Notes under the pieces: generated by a model
The model's input: only the letters and a program-made list of their open reading frames with translations
Databases searched by the model: none
What the model was told of the DNA's origin: nothing
Part shown: piece after piece, positions 1 through 9,900 of the stretch
How the letters are laid out: the number at the start of each line of letters is the position of its first letter
How positions within the stretch are numbered: position 1 is the stretch's first letter
Assembly: GCA_019636475.1 (NCBI GenBank)
Contig: JAHBXN010000002.1
Coordinates: 1-64,000 of the forward strand
Direction of reading: 5' to 3'
Source of the DNA: Phycisphaerae bacterium
Lineage (GTDB): Bacteria; Planctomycetota; Phycisphaerae; UBA1845; UTPLA1
DNA: 64,000 nucleotides
Translations under genes and position numbers: made by a program

Positions 1-240
1 GCTGGGTGTCCACTAACAGTGGGGAAGCTCAGAGCAGCGTCTTGACGCTCACGCGTCAGTTTAGATTGTCGCCGCCCGGCGTCCGGGTCGGCACGCGGGA
101 TTATAAGCGAGCGGCGCGGTTGTGAAGATGCCGTGAATTCTTCTGCGGAGGGCTCGCCGTCGGAGGCGTAGGTGGATACGCTTTGTCCAGCAGATCAATC
201 GACCTGCCTCCGATTGAACAACCATCGAAAGGAGGACACG
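1..240. other. Non-coding lead region before the first gene
   Basis: I see no supported gene here. The frame of the next gene is open from an ATG at 172, but the stretch 172-240 does not look like a secretion signal. The strong ribosome binding site (AAAGGAGGACACG, just before 241) decides for the downstream start. No promoter could be assigned with confidence. Confidence 0.5.
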
Positions 241-1596
241 ATGAATCTTGCGGCACTTCTCGCCATCGCTTCCTGTCTATTTGCCTGTCCTCCGAACGAC
301 GCCGGGACCATCGTTGTCGTTGACGGCAACTTGAAACTGATCGAATTCAACGTGCCAGGCAGCGTCGATTATCGACTGACGTATGACACGTCGCGGCTCG
401 CATTGTTCTTCGACGCGGGTGCGACGCAGCCCGCGCCGCCCAACACGACCTTTCAATCGCCTCCGGCTGCCATCGAGCATGGCGACATGAACCTTGACGG
501 CACGGTGGACGGCGGCGATATGCAGATATTCGTCGATGTGATGTTGGGTAACAACACGAATCCCATCCTGATCGCCCAGGCGGATTTCGACGAGAACGGC
601 ATCCTCAATTCCAACGACACGTCGCTATTCGTCACGGCGTTGCTCTCCGGCATTAGCGCTACCAGCACCGTGACACTGTTCGCGCAAGGGCTTTCGGCGA
701 GCGCCGCCCTTTGCGATACGCCGGTCGATATTCTCACCGACGAGGACATGAACGGCACCTTCGTACTCGCGGGAACCGTCGAGATAACGGTTGTTAATCT
801 GGCGGCGAGTCCAATCATGGGGCCACTTGGCACGGCGGTAACCCTAACCATAAACCCTGCGATTTCACCGCTTGTCTTCGACACGGCGACGACAGCATCC
901 TGGACCGGTGTTTACGACCCAGTTGTTGGTCCAACCTCAACTTCATTTACAGTTCAATATTCAACCTCGGAGTTTCGAGAATCGTCATCGTCCAGTGCCA
1001 CCGTCATCGTGGGCGATGGAACCAGTCCGCCGCCCGTACCCGTTGGCGGCGTATCTCCCGGGACCCTGTTGGGAACACTCACGATCAATCTGCAAGGGCT
1101 TGAGGTCGCTAAGCCCTTCAATTTTCAGGTGCCCAGTTCCGCGGTAGATTGGTTTGGTCTCGTTTATCCGGAGGATTCAGCCGGATTCCTCCCTGACCCG
1201 CCATCGCTAGCGAATTCGGCGCTCAACGAGTTGCCGATTTATGAAATTCCCGCGGAAGGAACGACCCCGGAAAACCTGAGCGCCGCCTATTTCTTTCACA
1301 CGATCTGTGTATTCAGGATCGCGGAGAATGCGACCACGCTTGCGGAATCGCCTGCTACCATAACGGTAGACATCGTTACGCTGGACGCGAGCGGCAATGA
1401 GGTTGATCGGGTTTCCGATGTCGTGTTGACCAAGAATGCGAGCGACGGCGATCCGCAGCATATCACCTATCAGTCCGATTTCTCACGACCCTTCGTGTTT
1501 GTCGAGGGCACGATTGATCCGATGGAGTTTCCGGATCAAATCGTTATTGTCGCGGAAGAAGACGGGACCGCCATCGCGGTGGAGGCAACGCCATGA
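241..1596 (+). CDS. Exported (lipo)protein with a dockerin-like EF-hand pair
   Basis: About 451 residues from the ATG at 241, which has a near-perfect Shine-Dalgarno (AAAGGAGG) 7-8 bases upstream. The N terminus is a short hydrophobic signal ending in LFAC, a possible lipobox with Cys16, so the protein is probably exported and lipid-anchored. At roughly residues 80-140 two calcium-loop-like repeats (GDMNLDGTVDGGD and ADFDENGILNSND) form a dockerin type I-like module, common in Planctomycetota surface proteins. The rest is beta-rich and I do not recognise it. The stop codon overlaps the next start (ATGA), so the two genes are translationally coupled. It heads a four-gene group of exported proteins. 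The specific role is unknown. Confidence 0.7.
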   Translation: MNLAALLAIASCLFACPPNDAGTIVVVDGNLKLIEFNVPGSVDYRLTYDTSRLALFFDAGATQPAPPNTTFQSPPAAIEHGDMNLDGTVDGGDMQIFVDVMLGNNTNPILIAQADFDENGILNSNDTSLFVTALLSGISATSTVTLFAQGLSASAALCDTPVDILTDEDMNGTFVLAGTVEITVVNLAASPIMGPLGTAVTLTINPAISPLVFDTATTASWTGVYDPVVGPTSTSFTVQYSTSEFRESSSSSATVIVGDGTSPPPVPVGGVSPGTLLGTLTINLQGLEVAKPFNFQVPSSAVDWFGLVYPEDSAGFLPDPPSLANSALNELPIYEIPAEGTTPENLSAAYFFHTICVFRIAENATTLAESPATITVDIVTLDASGNEVDRVSDVVLTKNASDGDPQHITYQSDFSRPFVFVEGTIDPMEFPDQIVIVAEEDGTAIAVEATP

Positions 1597-2477
1597 CCAG
1601 ATGCCGCGCGCTGAATCGCACGTTGCTGTTCGCCTTCACGCTGGCACTCGTCACAGGATGCAAAGACCAGCCGCCCAAGCCGACTAAGAAGCCGCCGGGG
1701 CCAATCCAGATCAATCTTCGCGTCGCAATGCTGGTTGAGACGGGTGCAGATCTTAATAATCCTCCGGCCAGTACCGGCGGGACTCGGCTTACGCGCGATC
1801 AAGTCTTGCAGCTTGTGCTCGAACTCGTCCAATTCGGAAACAACGCCGCGCCAGGATTGAAATTCAACTGGGACCAAAACATCGAGGCGTTGGAATCCGA
1901 TTGCATGGACGTTCTACCTCCGCCGTTCCAGCCGTGTTTTTCTCAGTGCAGCCTGACAGGAGTGCCGAATAACAATCCCCGGCAGATCAACCTGAACTGG
2001 TTCATCGCGAATATCGTGAATCAAGGCCCTGGCGGTGGCGGCGGACTCGTCAATGGTGACAACTACATCAACGATACTTGCACGATAAACATTTATTTCA
2101 CTGGCAACGTGGTTGACAATCAGAATCAACTCTTGGCAGGGGCGACGATACCACCGAACCAGATGGGCATTCCGGATTTTGTCTTTATCAATGATCTTGC
2201 CCTGACGAGCTGCACGAACCCGACCGATCCGAACCAGATTCGGGATCGCAAGACGGTTCTTCATGAAGCTGTCTGTCACTGGTTGCAACGGTTGGGGGAC
2301 GCCGCCCACCCGGCCCCAACTCCTGCAAACCCATGCCCGCAAAACCTCTGTATCGGAGGCGACATTCTTCTCTCTGGCCCCTGCCAGGGCGTCTATAATG
2401 GAAAGAGACCGGCACAGGTGCCAACCGCTGTGCAACAGCAGATACTCAACCTAAATCAGGGGCGCCCACCGCCATGA
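1593..2477 (+). CDS. Putative lipoprotein with an atypical zincin-like HE motif
   Basis: 294 residues. The N terminus is a lipoprotein signal with lipobox LVTGC (Cys about residue 23), followed by a Pro/Lys-rich linker. A Gly-rich and Asn-rich middle leads to VLHEAVCHWLQRLGD around residues 225-240. This resembles the HExxHxxGLxH/D signature of zinc metalloproteases, but the two His are separated by one residue too many (HExxxH). It may be a divergent or inactive zincin. Several Cys near the C terminus suggest disulfides outside the cytoplasm. The start ATG overlaps the previous stop, and its own stop overlaps the next start (ATGA), so it sits inside an operon. The substrate is unknown. Confidence 0.6.
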   Translation: MTRCRALNRTLLFAFTLALVTGCKDQPPKPTKKPPGPIQINLRVAMLVETGADLNNPPASTGGTRLTRDQVLQLVLELVQFGNNAAPGLKFNWDQNIEALESDCMDVLPPPFQPCFSQCSLTGVPNNNPRQINLNWFIANIVNQGPGGGGGLVNGDNYINDTCTINIYFTGNVVDNQNQLLAGATIPPNQMGIPDFVFINDLALTSCTNPTDPNQIRDRKTVLHEAVCHWLQRLGDAAHPAPTPANPCPQNLCIGGDILLSGPCQGVYNGKRPAQVPTAVQQQILNLNQGRPPP

Positions 2478-3406
2478 CAACCGAAACAATCCATCCACGG
2501 TTCCGAGTCTGTCTCGCTCTTCTTCTTGCAGCGGCGACCATGTCCCAACCTCAAACTGCGCTTGGCGACGAGCGTCCGGACCCAAAGGCGGACCTAGCCA
2601 GCATTAATTCAAGCTTGGACCGCGTGAAGTCGGGCACGGATAGCATTGCCGTGCTCGACGGATTGCAGGCTATCGCTTCACGCGACGGAGGTGACCCCTC
2701 AGTAGGGGTCATCGCCCTTCGGGCTATTGTTCATCTCGCTAAGGACGATGCGCTGATGCAGGATTATCTTCTGCGCGTGATCCGAACCGCCGCGAATGAC
2801 ACGGTCGTCAATGAAGCCTGCGTTCTGATTGTCTATGTTGCGGACCTGGAAGGCCGGAAGGCGCTTCTTCATGAAATCACTGACGCATGGAAAGCCGAGC
2901 GACTGCATCCGGCGATGGAGTCCTTGGCGACTCTCGGTGATCAGGCGTTCGCCGAGTGGATAGATCGCACCGTCAAGACATTGAAAGAGGATGATCCGCG
3001 AGCTCGATTCTTGAAGACGCTTGCCGAGAAGATTCAGCTTCAAAAGCCGCCAGCCAAGCTGGTCGCATACCTGAAAACGGGCGAGAAGACAATTGATCGC
3101 GCGTGGGTTATTCGTCAAGCCACTCGGCATGGAATACCGCGAACCGAAATCCGATCCGCAGTGCTGACAGCTATCGAAGCCGAGAACAAGCAGGACGCGC
3201 TCAAGTCCAATCTCGACCTTCTCATGGCATGCGAAGAATGCGGTGTGTTCACCGCTGATGACGCGTCAAAGATTCCTGTGGTCAATGATGCCAAGGGTTT
3301 TCGGGAGTTGATGACACATGAGGGTCCGTCTCCGACTTGGGCTACGCTGCCGCAGACGCTCAGAGCAAGATTTTATCGGATAGATGCGTCAATGGTTCGT
3401 AATTGA
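2474..3406 (+). CDS. Exported helical-repeat protein (paralogue A)
   Basis: 310 residues with an N-terminal signal peptide (hydrophobic LALLLAAATM, likely cleaved near ALGD). The mature part is rich in alpha helices in a HEAT/ARM-like rhythm, with no recognised catalytic motif. The C-terminal third resembles the next protein: PPAKLVAYLKTG against PPAKLLEFIGSA, GIPRTEIRSAVL against GLDKAAIRAALV, and CGVFTADD against TGILSQDD. The pair probably arose by tandem duplication. It overlaps the preceding gene by 4 bases and is 15 bases from the next. The function is unknown; a scaffold or periplasmic binding role is a guess. Confidence 0.65.
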   Translation: MTTETIHPRFRVCLALLLAAATMSQPQTALGDERPDPKADLASINSSLDRVKSGTDSIAVLDGLQAIASRDGGDPSVGVIALRAIVHLAKDDALMQDYLLRVIRTAANDTVVNEACVLIVYVADLEGRKALLHEITDAWKAERLHPAMESLATLGDQAFAEWIDRTVKTLKEDDPRARFLKTLAEKIQLQKPPAKLVAYLKTGEKTIDRAWVIRQATRHGIPRTEIRSAVLTAIEAENKQDALKSNLDLLMACEECGVFTADDASKIPVVNDAKGFRELMTHEGPSPTWATLPQTLRARFYRIDASMVRN

Positions 3407-3421
3407 AGGGTCAGGTTAACC

Positions 3422-4573
3422 GTGACGTGTACGGTGCGTTTTGATGTTCTTCTGATATTCCCTTGCATCCTTTTGAATGCCAGCGCCTTCGCTGATTCGC
3501 CGACACTCGGCGACGCTCTGAAAACGCTACACAGCCCGAAGGCGGACAACCGCCTGTCCGCCGTATATGTCGAGGCAATCGGCGTCGTCGGGAAACAGGC
3601 AAAGTCTGGCGACGCCGAGGCATTCAACAGTTTGCTCGGATGCGTCAAAGCGGAGGAACTGGCGTCACCTGTGCGCGCCGAAGCGCTGCGCGTCGCAATC
3701 AGCCTTGCCGACGAAAAACAGTTCGCCACACTTTCGGCCGCTATGGCAGGCATCGCCAAGGGAATTCCAAGCCCGGGAACCGATAGCATTGCCAAGCCTG
3801 AATACTATGCTGGTTCCTCTTTGCTTGGGATCTTTCTTGACGCGTTGCCGCGTGCCACTTCGGAGCCGGCAGCGTTGCTCGCCTCACTTCGGGATTGGGC
3901 GATTGCGGACGTTACTCGCTGGGAGTTCGGTTGGGTGTATGATAAGGCAGTGACAGCCATTGCCGCCGCAACAGCGAGCGAATCCGACCGGCGAAGACAC
4001 CTGATCGATATCATCGAAGCAGCTCCGAAGTATCAACCGCTTCCAGACAACGCGGTAATGTTGCTGGCCGACGCCACTAGCCGTGATGTTCTTCGCGGGC
4101 TGATTACGAAGCACGCGAAGCACCAATTCAATTTCGCGGCGGCGTCGGTGCTTGCACATCTTGGCGACGCGACCATTGTTGATGCGATCAACACTCAACG
4201 GCAGAAAGAGCCCGCCGGATTCTCGCAAGGCGTCCTCGACTTCTACCTACGGCAGATCGAGGTTCAGAATCCGCCCGCCAAGCTGTTGGAGTTCATCGGC
4301 TCGGCCGATCATCCGTCAGTCCAGGCGACGACGTGGGCACTTGAGCGGGCGTCACAACTCGGACTCGACAAGGCAGCGATCCGCGCAGCATTGGTTAGCC
4401 ATTGCAAGCAGTACAATGACCCGTCGGACAAGGCTTGGATGACGAAGCGTCCGCAAGTGGTTGCTGTCGCGACGGGAACAGGCATCCTTTCCCAGGATGA
4501 CCGTGCTATTCCACCCGCCAATCCAGTACCACCGTCGCCGTACGGTCAGTTCTCGCAAGCGGACAAGCACTGA
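3422..4573 (+). CDS. Exported helical-repeat protein (paralogue B)
   Basis: 383 residues, starting at a GTG (3422). No in-frame ATG lies before the signal peptide, which has the hydrophobic core VLLIFPCILL and a likely cleavage after AFA. The mature protein is helix-rich with HEAT-like spacing. Its C-terminal part is similar to the preceding protein (see there), and it is the longer of the two. It ends 256 bases before the cas genes. It is the last gene of the four-gene exported group and does not obviously belong to the CRISPR locus. No function can be assigned. Confidence 0.6.
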   Translation: MTCTVRFDVLLIFPCILLNASAFADSPTLGDALKTLHSPKADNRLSAVYVEAIGVVGKQAKSGDAEAFNSLLGCVKAEELASPVRAEALRVAISLADEKQFATLSAAMAGIAKGIPSPGTDSIAKPEYYAGSSLLGIFLDALPRATSEPAALLASLRDWAIADVTRWEFGWVYDKAVTAIAAATASESDRRRHLIDIIEAAPKYQPLPDNAVMLLADATSRDVLRGLITKHAKHQFNFAAASVLAHLGDATIVDAINTQRQKEPAGFSQGVLDFYLRQIEVQNPPAKLLEFIGSADHPSVQATTWALERASQLGLDKAAIRAALVSHCKQYNDPSDKAWMTKRPQVVAVATGTGILSQDDRAIPPANPVPPSPYGQFSQADKH

Positions 4574-4829
4574 CCCTGATTCGACGGAATTATCTCAATC
4601 AAATTCTCCACCGCCGCCGTTCTGGTTTCCAAACAAGCTACCATCGCGAAGATGCATAGCGGCGTCAAGTTCGTATCATCCTACGTGCGAGCGCACTGGC
4701 CACGATCCGTCAATTTCCGGACCTCTCGGAAAATCGAAGCGGACGTAGCGAGCGGCTCCGTCGCGTTTCCGCGCCATGTTCGATAACCCCCAGCCTTCTG
4801 CAGACCGATGAAGCGCTGGAGGTCTGCCG

Positions 4830-6620
4830 ATGTGGCCCTGCCGTGGCATTGCCGAACACGCATACTGTCCGCGACTGTTCTATTACATGACGGTCGAGGG
4901 CGTCTTTCTACCCAGCGCCGACACTGAGCAAGGCGCAGGCGTGCATCGCCGTGTCGATTCTCCGAGCGAAGCGCCACCATCGCCGCGCAAGTCCGAGGCC
5001 AAGCGGAGCAACGGGCGCAACAAGACAGAAAAACTGGAGGAGACAGAAAACGACCCCGACCGCCCACGAGCAGTGCGAAGTCTCGCGCTTACCAGCGAAA
5101 AACTCGGTCTGACAGGCACGCTTGATCTTACGGAGATAGAAGGTGCAAGAGCCGTTCCGGTCGAATATCGGAAGGGTCGCGCACGCCGCAACGGCCACGG
5201 CCAGAGCGAACCGGTTGATGATATGCTGGAGGAACCGCGCTTGTTGCCAGGTCCCGAGCCGTGGCCGGCGGACCGCATCCAACTTGGGCTACAGGTCTTA
5301 TTGCTTGAGGAGGCTGGGTATTCGGTTCCCGAAGCCTTTCTCTATTACGCCGCAGAAAAACTGCGGCTGCGAGTGCCGGTCGATGATAAGCTGCGGGAGA
5401 ATGCGCTCGCCGAACTCGAATCTGCGAAGCGAACCGCCGAAGGCCAACGACCGCCGCCTCTCGTCAACGATCCGCGCTGTCCGCGATGCTCGCTCCAACC
5501 GATTTGCCTGCCTGACGAAATCAACCATCAGAAATTGACCGCATTGACTGTCGAAGGCCAGCCAATCGATGAACAAATCACACCACGACGACTTTGGCCG
5601 CCGCGTGATGATGGCATCCACGTCGTGCTTCAACGCGAAGGCGTGCGAGTCGGCGTTCGTGGACAATCGGTTCGCGTCACGGACAAAGACGGCGAAGTCG
5701 TGCGCGAGTTCCCGCTTGCGAATGTCGAATCGCTCGCGGTGCTCGGCGGAGTCCAACTTTCGACGCAAGCGCTCACCGTTTTCGCCGAGCAGGAAGTTCC
5801 CGTCGCGTTTCTCTCATCAGCAGGAAGACTTGCGGCCATCATGGACCCGCTCGGGCCGACAAGCGCCGCCGTGCGCGCGGCACAGGTCCGCGCGTTGGAC
5901 CGGCCAGAAAAGGCGCTCGAACTAGCCCGTGCTGTTACCATTGCAAAAATCTCGAATCAACGAACCCTTCTCATGCGCAATCACGTTGGTTTGTCCGCAC
6001 GGGTCGCTTCCGATTTGCAGGAGGCGCTGACCGCGGCGCAACGAGCACTGACGATTGATGAACTTCGCGGTCACGAAGGCAATGCTGCCGCAATCTACTT
6101 CCGGCACTTTGCGGGAATGTTCAAGCAGGGTCTCGTTGAAATCGCCAACCGGTTCGACGTAAACGGGCGGCAACGCCGTCCACCGCCTGATCCGATCAAT
6201 GCTGTATTGTCGTTTGCATACTCCATGCTCACGAATGAATGCGCGGCGGCATGTCGTTTGGCCAGTCTTGAGCCGACGCTGGGGGCATTGCACTCGACGC
6301 GGCCGGGTAGACCAGCCCTTGCCCTTGACCTCCTTGAGCCGTTCCGTCCTATCGTGGCCGACTCGGTCGCGGTTTCCGCCTTCAACCGTGGAGAGCTAAC
6401 CGAAGGTCATTTCATGAACGCAGCGTCCGGCTGCGCCCTAACGGACGCCGGTCGCAAGGCGTTCTTTTCTGCTTACGGGCGACGCATGGATACCGAAGTG
6501 TCACATCCCGTATTCGAGTACCGGCTTTCGTACCGCCGCATGTTGATGCTTCATGCCCGACTGATCGCGGCATGGATGCTCGGCGAGATGCCGTCGCTTT
6601 CGTTCCTGACGACGCGGTAG
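4830..6620 (+). CDS. cas4-cas1: Cas4-Cas1 fusion (spacer acquisition nuclease and integrase)
   Basis: 596 residues. Residues 1 to about 235 are Cas4: Cys13 (in YCPRLFYY) with Cys217, Cys220 and Cys226 form the expected 4Fe-4S site, and D99 with E112 are the PD-ExK acidic residues. The usual ExK reads E112-Y-R, followed by K115, a swap worth noting. Residues from about 255 are Cas1, with metal ligands E416 (GHEGN), H488 (ALHS) and E503 (DLLEPFRP). In this family Cas4 trims and PAM-selects prespacers and Cas1-Cas2 inserts them at the leader-repeat junction. Cas4-Cas1 fusions occur in subtype V-B and some type I loci, which fits the Cas12b-like effector downstream. cas2 follows after 28 bases. 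Confidence 0.95.
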   Translation: MWPCRGIAEHAYCPRLFYYMTVEGVFLPSADTEQGAGVHRRVDSPSEAPPSPRKSEAKRSNGRNKTEKLEETENDPDRPRAVRSLALTSEKLGLTGTLDLTEIEGARAVPVEYRKGRARRNGHGQSEPVDDMLEEPRLLPGPEPWPADRIQLGLQVLLLEEAGYSVPEAFLYYAAEKLRLRVPVDDKLRENALAELESAKRTAEGQRPPPLVNDPRCPRCSLQPICLPDEINHQKLTALTVEGQPIDEQITPRRLWPPRDDGIHVVLQREGVRVGVRGQSVRVTDKDGEVVREFPLANVESLAVLGGVQLSTQALTVFAEQEVPVAFLSSAGRLAAIMDPLGPTSAAVRAAQVRALDRPEKALELARAVTIAKISNQRTLLMRNHVGLSARVASDLQEALTAAQRALTIDELRGHEGNAAAIYFRHFAGMFKQGLVEIANRFDVNGRQRRPPPDPINAVLSFAYSMLTNECAAACRLASLEPTLGALHSTRPGRPALALDLLEPFRPIVADSVAVSAFNRGELTEGHFMNAASGCALTDAGRKAFFSAYGRRMDTEVSHPVFEYRLSYRRMLMLHARLIAAWMLGEMPSLSFLTTR

Positions 6621-6648
6621 CGTTGATGAGCTGTTCGGAGATATCGAC

Positions 6649-6939
6649 ATGCGACGATGCTATCTCGTCTGCTACGACATACGCGAGCCAAAGCGGCTTC
6701 GCCGAACGCACAAGACGATGAAAGCCTACGGCGAGGCATGGCAGTATTCGGTTTTCTATTGCACGCTCAAAGACATCGACCGCGTCCGCATGGAGAACGC
6801 CCTCCGCGAGGTCGTGAACCTCCGAGAAGATCAAATCCTGATCGTGGACCTGGGCAGCAACGAAGAAGCCGCCCGCGAATCGGCCATCGTCCTTGGCCAA
6901 TCGCTGCCTGAACAAGATAGTGGCATGGTCGTGATCTAG
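6649..6939 (+). CDS. cas2: Cas2 (spacer integration complex subunit)
   Basis: 96 residues, the usual Cas2 size. The N-terminal first strand CYLVCYDIRE carries the conserved Asp of the ferredoxin-like fold. It is followed by LRRTHKTMKAYG and YSVFYC, typical of Cas2, and a C-terminal strand DQILIVDLG. Cas2 dimers bridge two Cas1 dimers in the integrase, so this should partner the upstream Cas4-Cas1 protein. It lies 28 bases after cas4-cas1 and 23 bases before the effector gene, consistent with one transcript. Confidence 0.95.
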   Translation: MRRCYLVCYDIREPKRLRRTHKTMKAYGEAWQYSVFYCTLKDIDRVRMENALREVVNLREDQILIVDLGSNEEAARESAIVLGQSLPEQDSGMVVI

Positions 6940-6962
6940 CGGGTTTTTGATATCATGATTAC

Positions 6963-9900
6963 ATGGCCAAGAAACCAAAGACGACAACCCGGTCATACAC
7001 CCTCGGGCTGTTGTCCCCGTCGGACGCGAGCGACTGGCTGCCGCTCTGGAACCGGCTCTTCCAGACCCATCACGCCGTCTGCCGCGGGGCTCGTGAGTAT
7101 GGCGAGTTCTACCTGAATCTTCGCGGCGGGCTTGCCGCGTCGCTTGCCGACTGCGCAGACGAACCGGACGCGGAGCGTCGCCGCCTATTACAGCGCGGAG
7201 CGCGGCGGATGCTCTCGCTGGGATGGCTATCCGTCGAGAGCGCGCGCGGCGCGGAAAACCACCCGCATCGCGTCCGCGAACGGGTTTGCGAAGCGTGCGG
7301 CGGTTTTCCTCAGCCCAGTTGCGAGCGAGGTCACCCGGACAAGATTGGGGAACTCAAGTCCGGCCAGTCGCTGCTGAGGGAGTTGGCGCAGCGGCTGCTT
7401 CTGGAAATCCTCTCGACACACAAAGGTGTCCGCGATGAGACCGAGATCGCCGAGTGGAGCGACGACTGCGTACTGGCACTGACCGCGCGCATCCGCCCTG
7501 ATGCTGTCATCGTCAACCGCGCTGCGGCGTTCGCGGAGTGGCAGCAGAGCGTCGGCGAGTCCGGCGCGGAGATGCCCGAGCAGGCCCGCCGCATCTTGTT
7601 CGCGATGTGCGGCGACGGCTTCGCGTCGCTGACGCTCCCTGAGGAGGAGGCTGTCAAACAGGAAGCCGAGCAGGCAGAGACGGACCCGTCGGGCGAGGAT
7701 GATTCTGAGGACGAGGATGCAAAGAAGTCCAAGTCTGAAACCGAAGAGGCAGTCGAGCCAAGCAACGCTTCTCGCGGAGTCTATTGCGACCTCTTCGGTG
7801 GCGATCCAGGTCCGAAGATCAAGCGAGAAGGAGAGAAGATTCGCTTTGCCGCGATGCTCCATGAGTTCTTGTCGCCATTTGCCACGGCAAATCAGGTCTG
7901 CGTGTTCCTTGACCGGACCAATCTCTCGCTTGGCGAGATGCCACGACGCTGCGATCCTGCGCGTCCACTCTCGGACCAACTCCGAGAGTGGCGAACGCTC
8001 CGCGGCTGGGATCGGAAAAATGCTGATCTGCTTCCACGTGAAGCAAGCCCGGACAACAAGAAGAACAAGATTGCGGTGCCTTACCGGAAGCTCTTGGTAG
8101 CCGCCGGACTCTGGCCAAAGTCGAATGACGAAGGCGGTGCAACCACACCTCAGCATGAAAAGGCTGGCAATCGCGTTCAGAAGAAGCTGAAGGAAGTGGC
8201 GATTACAACAGGCGAATCGCCTAGCATTCTTGGACTCGTCAACGGGATACTAAACGCATGCGCCAAACGAGCAACCGCTGAAGATTTGCGAGTGTTCAAG
8301 CCTGAGTGGGCCAAGGGCATCCAGGATAGCTTTGAGCGCGCGGCACGAGTAGGGACTATCAAGGGAGCGCCCGAGTTTCGTTACTTGATGTTTGCCCTGG
8401 CCGCGCGCCGGATCAGTCAAACGCAGACATGGACGAAACGCAACGAGGCCGAGCGGCACAAGGCCGCCGTCAAGGAAGACGCGGCGAAGAAGGCGCTAGA
8501 AGGGCTTGATCCCACCGAGGCGGCGCGGAAGTGGTTTGCCGCATACGAAGAGAAGCGGGGCGAAGAATCGGAAGCGTTGTCCGATTTTCAGATCACCCGG
8601 CGGATGATCGGCGAGTGCGACGCGGTTTTCAAAGCATGGCGAGGAACTGAAACCGCCGACGAGCGGGAGAAGGCAACCGCTTCGGTCCAGTCCAAAGTCG
8701 AGAAGTTCGGCGATGCCCGGTTCTATGCCGATCTGTCCGAAGACCCTGCCGCGGCAGTCATCTGGCAACATGAGCAAGGCCCGGAACTCCTCAAGCAGTG
8801 GATCAAACTGCGGCAAGCCCAGCACGACCAGCGGCGTTTCAAGATCCCCCGCTTCTGCCACCCCGATCCATTTCATCATCCGACGTGGTGCGAGTTCGGC
8901 GGCTCGTCGAAGCCCAAGGTGTGGTACGCGTGGAAACCGGACAGCAGGCCGCAGAGCCCGGAGCCTGGTGGTGACGCCGATGGCTCGCGTCGCCTGTGGA
9001 TGCTGCTCCCCGACTTTGCTGTGCGGCAGGCGAAGCCGGTACCGATGCGGTGGCGCAGCAAGCGACTCTCCCAAGACCTTGGCGGCGTTCGCGAGCACGT
9101 TGAAGTTCCGATCACTCGCGCCGATCGTCTGAGCGTTGCCGCGGCAAAGCTGCCGTTGCTAGATGCAAACAGGGACCCCATCCGCTATCGTCCCGCGCAC
9201 CCCTTCACCAAGGACGCCAAAGGCTGGAATGCTCGCTTGCAGCTCGACCGCGACACGCTGGAACGCCTTGAGAGGCACTGGGATGAAGAGCAACGTACAT
9301 GGCGGGATGATGGCAAGGCCCTTCGGCAGGCTCGATGGTTCGTCACGTTTGCTCCATCGCTCGCGGCGTCCGATGGACCCGGCCGCAGCATCCACCCAAA
9401 ACTCGGCTGGAAAGCAAGCCCACACTCCGAACTGAACAAGAAGCAGAAACGCGAAGGCCACGCCAAGCTCATCCTCTCCCGCCTCCCCGGCCTGCGGGTG
9501 CTCTCGGTGGACCTCGGCCACCGCTACGCCGCGGCGTGCGCGGTGTGGGAGACACCGGACGCCGCGACGTTCGACATCCGGAAGGTCATCGCCGACACCA
9601 AGGCCAAAGGATGGAAAGTGGACGGCTCGGCGGAAGGCCTGTTCGTTCATATCCACGAGCCGACGGACAAGATCGCCAAGAACGGCCGCAACAAAGACAA
9701 GCCTGTCATCGAGACGACCATTTACCGCCGCGTCGGCGAGGACTTCCTGCGCGACCCGAAGACCGGCACGCCGACGACGACACCGCACCCCGCCCCGTGG
9801 GCGCGGCTCGATCGCCAGTTCCTCATCAAGCTCCAGGGCGAGGAGAAACCGGCGCGGGAGGCGTCGAACGCGGAACTGTGGCTCGTCCACCAGATCGAAC

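Noticed and set aside
5298-5768. Minus-strand open frame inside cas4-cas1
   Set aside because: Antisense shadow of the fusion gene; no ribosome binding site or motif.
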